This document shows, piece after piece, positions 9,441 to 22,095 of a DNA stretch of 60,000 nucleotides. Every line of letters starts with the position of its first letter. The first letter of the stretch is position 1. The notes beneath the pieces were generated by a model. It was not told where the DNA came from and did not search any database. It was given only the letters and a program-made list of their open reading frames with translations. The stretch lies in the NCBI RefSeq assembly GCF_963678635.1, contig NC_087062.1, positions 35,802,052 through 35,862,051 on the forward strand, in the 5' to 3' direction. The position numbers and the translations under genes are program-made. The stretch is from Symsagittifera roscoffensis (Eukaryota > Xenacoelomorpha > Acoela > Convolutidae).

Positions 9441-10664
9441 ACCCACAGCCACATCTTTTTTCCGGCACCTCAACCTGGACTCTGGCTCCTGGGATCTTCA
9501 GTTCAATCACGTTCTGTTTCTTGATCGACATCACCATGTAGTCATCGGATCCCGACATCATGGATTCATTCTCCCCGCTTCCCTGCTGATTCACCCATGC
9601 CACTTGATCTTCCGACGCATTGTCTACACTATGCATGCTCTGGTGATGCTCATTTTCATCCCTCACTAGTCCTCGTCCTCGTCCTCTCCACTGGTTAGTA
9701 CCCCTTCTAACTCCCCTGCATGTGCGTTGAAAAAGCCCCAATTTTCGGCACGCATTACATGTTGCTCCTTTCGCATGACAACTCGCAATATGATCGAGCG
9801 TAAAATTCGGCGCGTACAATTGTAACACCTACGGTTATTTCCGCCGCCCCCACTGCTTGATCCTTGGGTATATCCTCCGCGTCCCCCGCGTGCTCGACCT
9901 CTGAAATATCCCTCTCCCCTTCAGACATTACTAACTGGCTCCTGTTTTATGGTTATCAGCGGCGCGGACGAGGCTGGTTTTCCGGTGTACGATTTATATG
10001 CACGTTGTTCACCTCTCTCATACGATAGTGCTATCCTATAAATCTCCTCTGGTAACTTGGTTGACCGTGATAATTCTCTTTGGCAATCTGATTCTTGCAT
10101 ATTCATATTAAAAATATCACGAAAATTCTCGCCGCGTTAGCAAAATCACACCTTCCCGCAAGGGCGCTTAATTCCGCGTGGAATTTCTCAAACGTTTCAT
10201 TCTCCCTCTGCTTTCTTCCATAGAACTGTCCCCTCTCATGTGTCACATTTCGCTCGCGTTTGAAGGCATTTTGCATTTCGTCTAATACCCGTGGGTAACC
10301 TTTCCGTTTTAACATTCACCGCCGGTTTTCGGGCTTTAAGTATCCTTTGCGCTTTGTCTCCAATACAGAGATGTAGGTTAGACTTCAACTTCTTCTCCGC
10401 CTCGATACGATTTTTTCCATTGACATCCCCTGGTAACGCTGTAATGGCCGCTGCATTTAACGTACGCGCAAAATAAAATTTGTCAGGGTCGATGTCATAT
10501 TTTGCTATCATGCCCCAGTGGAACTTTATGATCCACTCCTCCCAGTAGATTGGGGGTTCTGGCGTCCGTGCGTCCCAGAATGATAGTACATTAAGGGGAT
10601 TTTCCCCCTCCTTTTCGTTCCGCTGACTGCGCCATGTTGAAGCAAAGCAACTGTAAGGCATCAA
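9421..10664 (-). pseudogene. Gypsy gag with zinc knuckle, several frameshifts
   Basis: Three overlapping fragments on the minus strand read in order. 10664-10236 is a capsid-like region containing WEEWIIKFHWGMIAKYDI; 10315-10103 contains GQFYGRKQRENETFEKFH, a typical retrotransposon capsid segment; 10106-9421 is followed by a nucleocapsid part with a CCHC-like array (HIASCHAKGATCNACRKLG). Each junction needs a one-base shift. This would be the structural polyprotein that packages element RNA. Frame decay is seen directly; domain naming rests on the order and motifs. Confidence 0.65.
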
Positions 10665-10690
10665 ATCTAAATCTTACTGCACCATTCTGT

Positions 10691-11227
10691 TTTAGCTCGT
10701 ACCGGACGATAGAGATCGCAAGGTCACGACAGCAGGTCTCCAGACAGAAAGAACAAACTCATATAACTTATATAAACTCAAACTGTTCCGTATCTCAGTC
10801 TTAAGCTCAAATTCATAAATTTATTTCGTCTGTGATTTTTTTCAGAAAGTTATTGGGGTTTAAAGATTGCCAGTTTGGCCATTTTGGGACAATTTAAACG
10901 CGATATACTTAACCTGAGAGTTTTCAAAATACTTCTCGAAGTTGAAAAACAGGCTAAAAATTCACACTTCCTTTTCCGAATACTTGTCACTTGATACCAG
11001 ATGTTTGAAGGGCCGGGGGGGGGGGGTTGAGGTAATTGGACTACGCGGCGGTTTGGGATGGGTGTTGGTGGGTTCGGGATTTGGAGGGGGTCGGAATTTA
11101 AAATAAATCAGATGTTTTCTCGACGTAAAAAAAAACAATCCCAAATTCACCCTTCCCCGATTTTATATACTGAGCACACATACTGACTAATCCCCCCAGC
11201 CCCACCAGCTTACCCCTCCCCCAATAC
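10691..11227. other. Non-coding, G/C-homopolymer-rich, ends at assembly gap
   Basis: No gene. Positions 10850-10912 are a short plus-oriented fragment of the Helentron-like family (matching its GTTAT-GGGGTTTAAAGATTGCCA core). Around 11010-11100 is a G-rich stretch with a run of about 13 G; the last 40 bases before the gap are C-rich. Confidence 0.5.
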
Positions 11228-11427
11228 NNNNNNNNNNNNNNNNNNNNNNNNNNNNNNNNNNNNNNNNNNNNNNNNNNNNNNNNNNNNNNNNNNNNNNNNN
11301 NNNNNNNNNNNNNNNNNNNNNNNNNNNNNNNNNNNNNNNNNNNNNNNNNNNNNNNNNNNNNNNNNNNNNNNNNNNNNNNNNNNNNNNNNNNNNNNNNNNN
11401 NNNNNNNNNNNNNNNNNNNNNNNNNNN
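11228..11427. other. Assembly gap, 200 N
   Basis: Exactly 200 consecutive N, likely a placeholder of unknown true length. Confidence 0.99.
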
Positions 11428-11915
11428 CTTCTTTTTGTCTGCAGTTACTTCAAAGCATGCCTGATGAGGTTTTGATCAGAGCTCGGTCTGTTATAAAGTA
11501 TGCGTTAAAATACTGTGAGGTGTTCGTTTTTAAAATTGATCCTTTTTTTTGCGATTGAATCTTTTCAAAAATCTTCAAATAACAATGACTTCAAAATGCA
11601 AATAAAAAGCACAATTGATTGTTTTTATACAGAAGTTTTTCTAACTTTAAGAACCATAAAAACTGCCATGAGTTTGTAATCGGTGCTTTGTAAAAGTACT
11701 AAAAAAGAAATCGAAATACTCTTTGTTTGCGTCAAAGTCAATCAGATACAATAAGTGAGGCAAAATTGCCGTGTTTCCAACAAAAAAGGTTTGAATTGAT
11801 ACCAACAAAAATCTATGTTAGTACATTTTGAGAATGCTTTTATACATTACAAAAATTTTGTTATTTTATCAAGCTTGTGAATATGTGCCTATGTAATATT
11901 TCGGCGTAATAGCTC
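11428..11915. other. Non-coding, nothing recognised
   Basis: AT-rich sequence with no long ORF, repeat or element that I could identify. Confidence 0.4.
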
Positions 11916-12428
11916 ATTGTTCCGACTTTCGAAAGTAACGGAATATTTGTGCTCGGGGTGGGTTTTTTTTCTTCAGACAAATTTCGACTTTTTAACTATC
12001 CATTTTGTCGGAATTTTTTATATCGTTCGAAAGCTATTGTTGTCCTGAGCTCAAATTTGAAAAGATGTTTCACCTGTGACCATTTTTTGTAAAGTTATGG
12101 GGGTTTAAAGATTGCAATTAAAGACTATTAACGGGGGTTTAAAGACTATTAACGCGCAAGCGGAGAGTTAATCCGTCTTAAAATCGTTCCAAATTGGTTG
12201 AAAGAAGCTTAATTGCCATAATTGATTTGTTACAAGGAGCGAAACCTATCCTTTTGTACTCTATATGGCGTGTGGGGGGATAATTTTTCAAAAAAAAAAT
12301 TAAATTTTTGAAAAAAAAAATCATTTTATTTTATTTCATTTATTTTTTTAAATGTTATTACTGCTCCATAAAACCTTAAAAGGCAGTCGGAACATTCAGG
12401 GCTTCGCCCTGATACGAGTAGTCTTGTT
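11916..12428 (+). mobile_element. Helentron-like (HINE/DINE-1-like) non-autonomous element, copy 1
   Basis: The left end has ATTGTTCCGACTTTCGAAAG, containing the palindrome ACTTTCGAAAGT. The right end has AGTCGGAACATTC, an inverted repeat of the left end, then the hairpin CAGGGCTTCGCCCTG, then GATACGAGTAGTCTTGTT. The body has the shared GGGGGTTTAAAGATTGC and GGCGTGTGGGGGGAT blocks and no ORF. Asymmetric subterminal inverted repeats with a single 3' hairpin are Helentron-type termini. The family assignment is inferred. Confidence 0.7.
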
Positions 12429-13316
12429 TAACATTTAATTTGTAAGTGTATTATTTGACAACATGGTAATTAACTTTCAAAAATAAAATCTAAATAAGTT
12501 TCATGATCACACCACTTCTCTTGAAACGCACAACTGTGCTTATGAAAAGCTAGTATCCGAAATCAAGTCTTCAAACAACTTCTACCTTCGAAATTTCTTG
12601 CAGAATACATACTATATGCTCGTAACTTAATTGAATGCTACGTCCTCACAAAAAATGTTTTTTTTTCTCAGGAACATAAATTGTGGGATATTATAGTGCA
12701 ATGGGTCTCTCTTCACTTAAGTGAGGATTGAAAAACTGAGACGATTCAGATTCAATTCCTTCAACGCCAACCCTCTTTCATCCCAGCAGGGAATCAACGA
12801 CAAGTGCTCGTAAGTTACAAATTAACCCCCTTCCCTCCCCCCTCAGGGCAAACATCCGACATTTTTCACAGAGCAAGGACAAAGATCCAATTTATTTTGT
12901 TCGCGTAAAAAATGCTGTTTTGCCCGAACTAATAGTGACTGCGGCAGTCGCGTCCACGTTTCGCGAGCTTGCCGACAGAAGGTAGCACTCTTTATAAAAA
13001 TTCTTCGGTCAATGCCAGTTTCCGTTAACTGAAAGTCGGCCAATCGGAATTTTGTTTACATATTGAATTGGTCATTCTAAGAAGTGAACGGAATTGACCA
13101 TACAAAAACTTCAGTCTTTCCGTAGATTGAAGATACTTAAAAACTCCTTGCGCGACAGAATGTGGTAATCAGCTGGTAAATTCTGTCTTTTTTAATAGAA
13201 CTAATTTTTCTAGAAATATGCAGTGTCTACTCGGTTATACCCACCTAAATTGATGACAAAAAAAATCAAAAATATTGCTAAATTGGAATGATGTTTTCAA
13301 GAAGTCGAATTTTTTC

Positions 13317-13352
<36 letters not shown>

Positions 13353-13831
13353 CACTTTTTTGTTGCATGAAGATTTGCAGTTACAAAACCGATTGTGGAT
13401 GGAACAAGTGTACATTATTATTAAAAACATGAATAAAAAATGTTCCATCAGTCACTGAATATGTAAGATTATTTAGATTATATAGAACTCTCCTTAAGAA
13501 GTAAAAGGGAAGTTGGGTGTTGGTAGAGTCTATCTTTCATATGTATTAGAATTTGTCCTCTAGCATGCATTTTTTGATTAATCTGTTTAATAGCGTACAG
13601 GAGATGATTTTTAAATTAATTTGTTTGATATCGTACAGGATATGATTTTGGTTTGAAGTAAATTTTTTTTATTGATGTAAATAGGAATGAAACAAAGAAA
13701 ATGGTTTTACACAATTTTGGCAGAAGAATTGAGCCGGTGCGATGATTAAAGCGGAAGTTAGAATTCGGAATTTTGGAATTCTGTGTTTTTCACTCACATA
13801 TGTGACAGAATCTCTAATGTTGTTGTTCATG
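12429..13831. other. Non-coding stretch with a dinucleotide repeat
   Basis: No gene supported. A 66-codon minus-strand frame at 12843-13043 (RRIFIKSATFCRQARETW) is relatively GC-rich for the region but resembles nothing I know and lacks convincing splice sites. Confidence 0.4.
13319..13349. repeat. (AG)n microsatellite
   Basis: About 15 uninterrupted AG dinucleotides. Confidence 0.95.
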
Positions 13832-16406
13832 TCAATTCGTATATATCTTTTTCTCCTTTAGTTGCTTTTTCAGCTTTTCTAGAATTTCTTCAGTACAACT
13901 ATTCAAAAGCATACCTGGATGAAGTAAATTGTTTAATACAAGGGTGTTGAGTAAAAGGATTCTGGTACGTAGAGGATTTTCATCTCTGATGCCTTTGGTT
14001 GTTTGTATTGCACTAGCCATCTTCTGTAACAATTTGTTAATTTTTTCAAAAGTGAAACAACCATCTTTGTTAACAACGAGAAACTTGACGGATTCAGATG
14101 TTTTGACTTTGTTATTTCCTACTTGCAGCTTGCAGTTTTCTATGAGTTTCTTTTGTGATGGAGCAGAGATATTGATGAACTGAGTTTTGTCTATATTTAT
14201 CATTGATTGGTTGTAAAAAAAAAGGACAGTATTCTGTCGCAACTGCTTTCAAAGAGTTGTGTTGCGGAAATCGGATTTGGATGGAAACTTAGCAGTGTTG
14301 TATCATCGGCGTACTGTACAAGAGTACAAGTCTTGTCTCGAATTTCTATCATATCATTAACCTATAAGTTAAACAGCAGAGGTCCTAGTACAGTACCCTG
14401 AGGTACACCTTGCTCCAACTTGAGCCAATCTGAATATGCACTTTTCACAATTGTTTGCTGCTGTCTGTTTTCTAGAAAAGAATTTAATAGATCAGTGGCT
14501 GAAGATCAAAACCACGATTACTCAATTTTTTTTCGAGGACATGATGTAAAATTGATTCAAAAGCTTTTGAGAGATCTAAAAATGACACTACTGCTACTTT
14601 ATTTTTATCATGATGGGACTTGATTTTTCGATTTTTCTGTTTTGTACAGAACAGCATCATTGTTCGAATAAACCGGATTGTTTGGGGTTTAGGATACTTT
14701 TATCAAACAAAAATTGATATATTTGAGCTGAAAATTTTTTTTTAAAATAATTTAGAGACAACTGGTGTTATGGAACCTGGACGGTAGTTGATTGGATTTG
14801 CTGTATCTTCTTGTTTGAACACGGGAAAAACATGTGCTCTCTTCAAGCCTTGTGGAAGTTTAGCTTTTGAGATACATTCGTTTTTTTATCATAATTAAAA
14901 TAGGGTTGATTATGTGCACACTGATTCTTAGTGCCCAAACAGATTTAACTGGATCCTAAATGCATATCGATTGGAAGTAACAAAAGTGCTTCAATTAATT
15001 CTTTGTGAGTGACATATCTGAATTGAAGTTTTTTGGTATCAGTTCTCAGAGCAGTAGGTTTGGTGGACCTTGAAATTGCAGGATGTGTTTTTTTTATAGA
15101 CGCCTAAACTTGAAAACTTGTAATTAAGCCAGTCAGCTTTCTTTTTGTTATCATTGATTAAAATACCGAATGGGATCCGCAATTCATTTATCTGGATAGT
15201 TTGCTTCACTTTCACTGTGTTCCTTATGGAGTTGATGAAATTCCATTGCTTATTGGAACTGTCAAATTTCTGAAATTGAGCTTCGATCTCAGTCTTGTAT
15301 AACATTTTAAGTTGATTTTTGCATCTCTTACTCGCGCATTATATGTTTCATAATCTTAAGCAGTAAGTGAAGTTTTTTTTCAATCTCAATGATTCGTCTA
15401 TTGAGCTTAAAACTTTTTTGAAAATTGAAGTGGTGGTTTATTACGGACAAATTTCTTTTCAAGTGGTGCGTTCTTATTTCAAACTTCTGTGAATATTTGT
15501 TCGAGCTTAAGTAAATTATTTGAAACTGGTTGTTTTCGGTAGATAAGAGCTATGGGTTTTGGTTCAGGTTCTCACAAAACTGGTTTTTCATTGTTCTGTT
15601 TCTTGTTTAACCTCAACACTCGAATTGGGACAGTTTTCTCGTTTTTTACCATACTAATACACAGTGTCAATAGATGGTCCGTATTAAATGGTAATTGAGC
15701 TACAAGATTTTCGTTACAGAGAGAATTGGTTGTAATTAGATAATCCAAGAGAGATCTGCTATGTAACGAGTTATATGTTGGCAAGAGAGATCTGCTATGT
15801 GTCGAGTTAAATGTTATATACTAAAATTTTATTTGGTCTGAAAAAAATATATGGCTTAATCAAATCGCTGAAAGTTTTGGCTTCTGCTTTGTTCAGGTAC
15901 TTGATGTTGAGATTTCCAGGGATAGTTTAATCTTTGGTTTTCGAAGCTACATAGTCATTACCTTTCATTGTGTCTTCTATGAATAATTGTTAAAATTGCT
16001 TGTGTGGATTGTAAACAACAACTATTATGTGCCTTTTTGATTGCTTGGTTATGATTGGACTAAATTCTATCCAGATGCCTTCGAAATTGGAGGGACGTAA
16101 TAAAAATTAAGTCTTCATTGATCTTAAGATTAAATTTTTTTGGCATAAAAAGAAGTATTCCCCTCCTGAGTTTTGACCAGAGCATGTTTTATTTCAGTGA
16201 CATCGGATCATGATATGGATTGAAATACAGAACGAGTAAGTGAGATGACTGCATTTTTCATCCAGACAAATTTCAGTCAGACCAATTAAAGTGCTTGAGT
16301 CAATAACTTCTGAAAGGAAACCTATTTCAGCATATTTGTTTTTTAGGCATCTGCAGTTTACAGATGGAAACTTGATGTACTGGACAATATCTGTTACGTG
16401 AGTCAT
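13832..16406 (-). pseudogene. APE-type LINE (CR1/Jockey-like), endonuclease and reverse transcriptase, decayed
   Basis: Read on the minus strand from 16406: endonuclease N-terminus (NCRCLKNKYAEIGFL, then LIGLTEICLD), endonuclease C-terminus at 15784-15572 (SRSLLDYLITTNSL, then LPFNTDHLL), linker at 15305-15039 (WNFINSIRNTVKVKQTIQI). RT follows, with NYRPGSI at about 14780, GVPQGTVLGPLLFN at 14362-14415 and the catalytic YADD box at about 14301-14315, then the thumb region at 14242-13832. Domain order and motifs identify a non-LTR retrotransposon of the CR1/Jockey/L2 kind. Many stops and shifts; no intact frame exceeds about 136 codons. An upstream ORF1 was not recognised. Confidence 0.8.
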
Positions 16407-17719
16407 AATTATGACAATTATTGTTCATGTAATCACAAGTTTAGTTATTTGTGAAGTTTGACTAATCAAGTGCTCTATAGCCATAGCTCGTCAATCATTC
16501 TGGGTGTTCGCGGCCCCACGAGATTAAAATGAGCTAGGTTTTGTGTGGTTCCTCTGAGGGTGCACTGGGCAGCAAGAATTAGAAGGGTTCTGAAATATAT
16601 TTCGAGATGATAAGATCGATAGTGGTAGCACCTTTTCCATTATGGCATTCTTTGAAGTATTTACGGATCTAAGCAAATATACTTCATCATAGAAAAATGA
16701 CTTTTATTTGTCAATCTGAATAACTTTTTCGTAAATTTCACGTTTTTTTTTGAATTTTGTTTGAAATTGACTTGTTGAACTTGGTTATTCCTTTGCCACT
16801 TGTTGAACGAGGTCCTGATTTAACAGGAGGAACTTGAAAAATATTAATAGTTCCAGGCCTGAACCTGTGCTCTATTTCAATAATGGACTCGCAAAAATCT
16901 TCAAACAGCTCTTCGACTGATTTGAGGAGTTCTCTCGTCAGAGAGTTAGTGCCATCCTGGAAAGTGACTGATAAGAACTCAACTTCATTGCACTTTCTGA
17001 TTACTGAGAGTTTGCCTCACAATAAGACCCACGGTGAGATTGAATTGTCACGTCTTTGGGGAGCTCCTTTGTGTCAAAGTCAGCTAAAAAAAAACTTAAA
17101 CCAAAAATCAAGTTTTATGTACCGATCGAAATAGTACAAAATCAAAAGTAGTTTTGACTACTTTTGTGTTGGGGCTAGCGTTCGGAACAGAAATAATTGG
17201 TGACGTCATTAGAAAACTTACAAGATTGTATATCTGAAGATAGCACTCATCTTTTTTCTCTGAGGCTATTTTTGAGAAGACATCAAGCATCATGGTGCAA
17301 AGTCAAGAAAATCCAAAAATGTGCCAGGAAAAACCCAGAGATGCCAAGAATAGTACGATGAAAATCCAATATTCAGTGCCCAGTGAATTCAATTAGTGTT
17401 GCATTTCACTCCTGAAACTATTTATTAAGTTTATCACAACAATTTGGCTAAATGGGCAGGCCGCATTCTCATCTGGCTCTAAATAATCTAGCAAGAGAAC
17501 TAACTTTATTCCAGATTATCCTATTTCATTTTACTCTATTCCATTCCAAGATTACCCTAAGCCAATCTACCTCACGACAATTTACCTTACGCCTAAGTTA
17601 AGACGGAATGATAACAGCAAAACAGTGATCGCCGCAGTTGCACCAACGTGTAGAACGTGTACTACAGAGGGTAGGTCTGACTCTCTAAAAAATTAGAGAC
17701 GGTTTTCATCGCGAAGCAG
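16407..17719. other. Non-coding or unrecognised 5' part of the LINE
   Basis: The LINE's ORF1 would be expected here on the minus strand, but only short frames remain (17108-17293 minus; a plus frame at 16883-17134 looks like a shadow). Nothing else is recognised. Confidence 0.35.
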
Positions 17720-19025
17720 CTCAAAACAATTATTTATTATATCCTGTTATATTCTTGTTAAACTATCTATGTAAAGTACTTAGAACTAACCAATCATGAT
17801 TCATAACTAACAGTATGATACTGACCTTGCAGTGAAAACACAATTAATCGAAACGTTTTTCAATAAATTTGAATACATCTTTAACCTCGATAGCACTAAA
17901 AAGAAATTCGATGACATCATTGACCAAGCATTAATGATTACAAAAGCTTACGAACCATTTTTCAGTAAGTTTGATCACTTTGCACTAATATTCAATTTTT
18001 TAACACCAAAAGAACGAGATATTAACTGTTCTCATGAAATTATGTTATAGACTAAACTCACACACACTTGCACTGAACCTAAATTTATCGAACGACATTT
18101 ACTTATTAGTTCACCACACCGCAATCTCCACCAAAGCTTCATGGTTATTAACTCTAAATATACATCACCTCACTTTCCAATTTTCAAATTTTGCATAAAA
18201 GCAACTAACCTTCACGGCATCCTCCGTAACTATAATCCAGTTAGACATTTTTTTATCTTTTGCCCACTCACCAACATCTTCCCATTTGAAGACTTCCGCT
18301 CCATTTTTATCCCGCTTGAGTATATCCAACCCGTGTAAATTACCCTTTTAGAAAATATTCAAAATTTCAAGTTCAATCACAAGTTATATAACCTCATCCA
18401 AAACTCTAACCACGAATTTTCCGCAGTCACTGTAGAGTTTAAAATCATCCGCGCGCTTGAATTTTTTTGGCCACTCTTACGCACTAAAAACGTAATCCAA
18501 TTGCAAGCTAAGCAATTTTAAAAATGAGACACCATCAAAACTAATTTCCCACATGGGTTTTTCTCAGAAGCCGATCCTTCGTAAATATGATTTCATAAAA
18601 TTATTAATCAAAAACGAATTAAACACACGTAGGTTTCATCTTTTCCTTTTGGTCATTTCTCTGAAAAAAAGTTTAAAAAAAACAAAAATTAACATCAAAA
18701 TCTAATTAAACTTAGATTCAATTAAAGTTAGATTCAAGTTTGCAATCTAACTTTTTGTCATAACTTATATGTGTGCAATAAATTTAATAAGTAGCGATGA
18801 AATTATCAAAGTTTTAGAGTTTCACAAAACGAATTAGTGAACTGATAATGAATAATAAATAATTAATATTAAATTTTATATGTGCTCCCATTCATAAAAT
18901 TTGATTTTCTAATTTCATTCTCCCACATTTCACCCACTCTTTTTACAAAAATTGGGTAACTCGCCTCCTTTGAATTGTTTAGTTAATAAGTTTCTATTTT
19001 TACAAACTAACTGTTAAAAGTTTGC
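17720..19025 (+). repeat. Degenerate coding repeat, copy 1 (about 1.3 kb)
   Basis: The sequence from 17720 to about 19025 matches 19705-20920 over its length with many substitutions and indels. It begins with a conserved 110-bp non-coding block (including CTTAGAACTAACCAATCATG), then a coding-like exon, then a non-coding tail sharing GACACCATCAAAACTAA and TGTGCTCCCATTC. Confidence 0.7.
17833..18495 (+). pseudogene. Unrecognised protein family, copy 1, about 220 codons with two in-frame stops
   Basis: A splice-acceptor-like CTTGCAG precedes the region at 17832. The frame then reads (V)KTQLIETFFNKFEYIFN and FEPFF-like FFSKFDHFALIFNFL up to TAG at 18048-18050. The same frame resumes without any other stop for 95 codons (KFIERHLLISSPHRNLHQSF, FPIFKFCIKATNLHGI, LTNIFPFEDFRSIFIPLEY) to TAA at 18336-18338, then LYNLIQNSNHEFSAVT and a shift near a T-run before ALEFF. 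In copies 2 and 3 the TAG position is Lys, so this stop is a private mutation. I know no family it matches. Frame conservation over 660 nt in decayed sequence implies a real ancestral gene or transposon ORF. Confidence 0.55.
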
Positions 19026-19117
19026 TCAAAGTTTCATTCAATTTTTTTTTGGTTAAAACTTTTTCTCTAATTAGATCATTTGGTTTTGTGCCCAAAAAAA
19101 CCCATATTTTAACCCCT

Positions 19118-19126
19118 ATATAAATT
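19118..19126 (+). promoter_or_regulatory. TATA-like box, tentative
   Basis: TATATAAAT lies between repeat copies 1 and 2, about 130 bases before a small ORF. No other promoter evidence. Confidence 0.25.
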
Positions 19127-19254
19127 TCGGAGGTATTGTACGCTTGATCCATTAATCCAAATCACTCCTTCTCTCATCATATTTGTAGAAAAAGGAAAAT
19201 TTTGGGATCTACCTACAGCAAGCCGCTAGCTACAAAAATGAGGTGATTGATACG

Positions 19255-19386
19255 ATGCGTAAAAAATTGAGCAAAATAAATAGTTTCGATCAATCCAATT
19301 ACCTGAAAAATGGAAGAAAAAATGGAAACACCGAATTAATATCAATTCTCACGTTTAAAGAAGTAAGAAACAATTTAAAGAAGTAA
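19255..19386 (+). CDS. Small basic ORF, 43 codons, doubtful
   Basis: ATG to TAA, Lys/Asn-rich (RKKLSKINSFDQSNYLKNGR). It lies downstream of a TATA-like box and upstream of copy 2 of the unrecognised family, so it could be a first exon of that gene, but no comparable ORF was seen before copy 1. Chance is equally possible. Confidence 0.15.
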   Translation: MRKKLSKINSFDQSNYLKNGRKNGNTELISILTFKEVRNNLKK

Positions 19387-19704
19387 ATTGTGTCCTTGTT
19401 CAGACGTCAAGAAATGCTGACTTTAGTTTAAATAGTAGAAAAAAAACTGAAAATGTCCAATAGCTGAAAATATTTTCATTATGTGTCTTTCTTAGTGATC
19501 AGTGCGCTCTTGAAGGTAGAAACATCAATAGGGATTACTCAAGAGCTGATTATTGTTTTTGCAGCTGAGTTATTGGGTCATCTAATAACAGCAAAAAACT
19601 GGTTGTCTTTAAGTCTTAAGACGGATTTGGTTTGAGGAGTTCATTGCGGAACGAATAATTATCAGTTACTTCAAATTTGGCAAAAAGGTTTGAACGTATG
19701 GAAC

Positions 19705-20920
19705 CAGTTCAAAACAATTATTTTTTATATCCTGTTATATTATTGATAAACTATCTATGATTAGTACTTAGAACTAACCAATCATGATCCATAACTGCCC
19801 GTATGATACTGACCCTGCAGTGAATGCACAATTAACGGAAAAATTTAACGGAAAAAAAAGCTTACGAACCAATTTTCAGAAAGTTTGATCTTTTTGCACT
19901 AAGATTCAGTTTTCTAACATCGAAAAAACAAGATTTTAACTGTTCTCATGAACTTCTGTTAAAACCTAAGCTCACACAATTACACTTAATCTGAATTTAT
20001 CCAACGACATTTTCTTCATAGTTCACCATACCCCAATCCCCACCACCGCTTCATGTTCATTTACTCTAAATATACATGAACTTACTTTCAAATTTTCACT
20101 TATTGAAAAAAAATCAACTAACTTTTATGGCATAAATAAATCAAGTAAGAAAAATTTAAATCTTTTGCCCCCTCACAGACAACTTCCCACTTGAAGACTG
20201 CCGCCCCAATTTTATCCCGCATGAGTATATCCAACCCATTGAAGTTTCAAGTTCAATTCACAATTTCAAGTTCAATCACAAATTATATGACCTCATCCAA
20301 AACTCTAACCATGAAATTTCCGCAGTCACCAAAGAATGTAATATCATCCGCGCGCTTGAGTTCTTCGGCCACTCTTACGCACTAAGAACGTAACCTGAAT
20401 GCTAGCTAAGCTTTTAATAAACTCAGACACCATCAAAACTAACTTCCCACATGGATTTTTTTTGGAACCCGACCCTTCATATGAATGAACTCAAAATAGT
20501 ATTAATTTAAAATAAAGGAAACATTCAGCATTTCTTTACATGTGTTTCATCTTTGCTTTTAAGTTTTCACCAGTCATTTCTCTGAAAAAAGTAAAACAAA
20601 AACCAAAGTAAAAATCAAATTTTATATAAACTTTCAATCTTGTTATCTAAGTGTTTGTCATTAATTATATGAGCGAAATAAATTTAAAAAGTAACGATGA
20701 TCACAGTTTTGCAGATTCACAATACGAAATAGTAAATCGATAATGATTGACAAAAAAACGTTACCAACTTTTTTATGTGTGCTCCCATTCGTAAATTTTG
20801 ATTTTCTAATTTCCTTTGCCCACACTTCACCCAATCTTGCCACGCAAATTGAGTACCTCACCACCTTTGAATTGATAAGGAAATAAATTTCTAGTTTTAC
20901 AAAAAAACTGATGAAAATTT
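19705..20920 (+). repeat. Degenerate coding repeat, copy 2
   Basis: Direct repeat of 17720-19025 (about 1.99 kb apart), including the leading 110-bp block, exon and tail. It is more damaged than copy 1 at the 5' half of the exon. Confidence 0.7.
19821..20393 (+). pseudogene. Unrecognised protein family, copy 2, frameshifted
   Basis: The acceptor-like CCCTGCAG ends at 19820. The 5' part is shortened and shifted. The 3' part is the best preserved in any copy: FKFNHKLYDLIQNSNHEISA, then VTKECNII, then RALEFFGHSYALRT followed by TAA (20391-20393), which I take as the natural stop. The region matches copy 1 codon by codon there, apart from a one-base insertion in copy 1. Confidence 0.5.
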
Positions 20921-22095
20921 AGCTTACCTTCACGCGTTTTCAAAACTTTTCTTTCATCCGGTTAGAGCGAATTATAAAAAAAGTTCACACTAACCAACGC
21001 AGCTAACTAATGCCTTAAAACCATTTGCATGTCTGATAAAGTCTCAAGGTACCCAAACCAGGTGAAAACCCAGATTGAAACTGAAAAATTTTTTCTGATG
21101 AACCTCGCTTGTAACTTTTATTAAAAGCCCTTGCAACACAAAAACACTAAGAGAACCTTATAAACTACAATAATCTGTTTTTGAAAAAAAAGACACAACT
21201 AAAAAACAAAAAAGAAAAACACCTGATAAAAAAGAACAAAAAGTTGAGCATAAAAAAACTCTGCTCGAAGAGACGGTAAAATAATACTCCCACAACTGGC
21301 CTAACCCACCAGTAAAAGACGTCTTGAGCATGCTTTATAGCAGCCGGCCTCATTAACCGCGCTAAACCAGGCTTATGATACACTCCATTTTTTTTGACGT
21401 GAGTAACTCTAGTGTAAGCAATTCTTTAAAATAACCAAAACTAATAACAATGCTTTTCCGAAAACAATTAACAACAATCACAACTATAACTGAGTTCACT
21501 AAAAGGTGGTGCCGATATAAATATCCAAAGTAAAAAGATTTCTCAGAGCAAAAGGAACGAGCAGCATAGGGGATGAAACTCGATGACATTTCGACTCTCG
21601 AATGGCAAATCTATTGGTTTCTCGCCGTAGTCTGAAGCCTCTCAGGATTTAAAGTATAGAGCCAGCATCGCAGCAAAGTTACCCGTTGAAGAAGAACAAT
21701 GACCAAATCGATATCGAATCATACGAATCCTAGTCACTTGGCGCTTCACACAGAGAAGTCAAACCCTATCTCGCTTTTCGATGAATAGTTGAGAATGCAC
21801 GTAGTGTCGCTCTACTTAAAGAAATCAACACGTCACTGTTTAATACTGCAACCTAGACCCAATACCTCAACTCAATCATGATACTCGAAACCCACTTCTG
21901 AAATACCAGCAACTGTACTCCTTCTCGCTCTATGAAGACAACTACCCCACAACATGAGCAACTGTTTCTTTCCTCTCTTCACGCATTCAATGCGTCAAAA
22001 GAGGTTACTCCAAAGAATCAAGAAACTCTTTCATTCATCCCTCAGAAGAACAAGCTTATAACTTTAAGCTTTTTAAACCGCGGATGGGTGGAACC
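20921..22095. other. Non-coding, nothing recognised
   Basis: A few short frames on both strands, none with recognisable motifs. Confidence 0.4.

Larger units (their letters stand above)
7507..10690 (-). mobile_element. Ty3/Gypsy-type LTR retrotransposon, decayed, without integrase
   Basis: On the minus strand, gag with a zinc knuckle, aspartic protease, reverse transcriptase and RNase H follow in the Gypsy order from 10664 down to 7507. The integrase that should follow RNase H is absent, so the element is 3'-truncated. Frames are broken between gag segments, at the protease start, upstream of RT and inside RT. A TATA-like stretch near 10770-10785 and a TGGTGCAG on the minus strand near 10680 might be remnants of the 5' LTR and primer-binding site, but no second LTR was found. 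Confidence 0.8.
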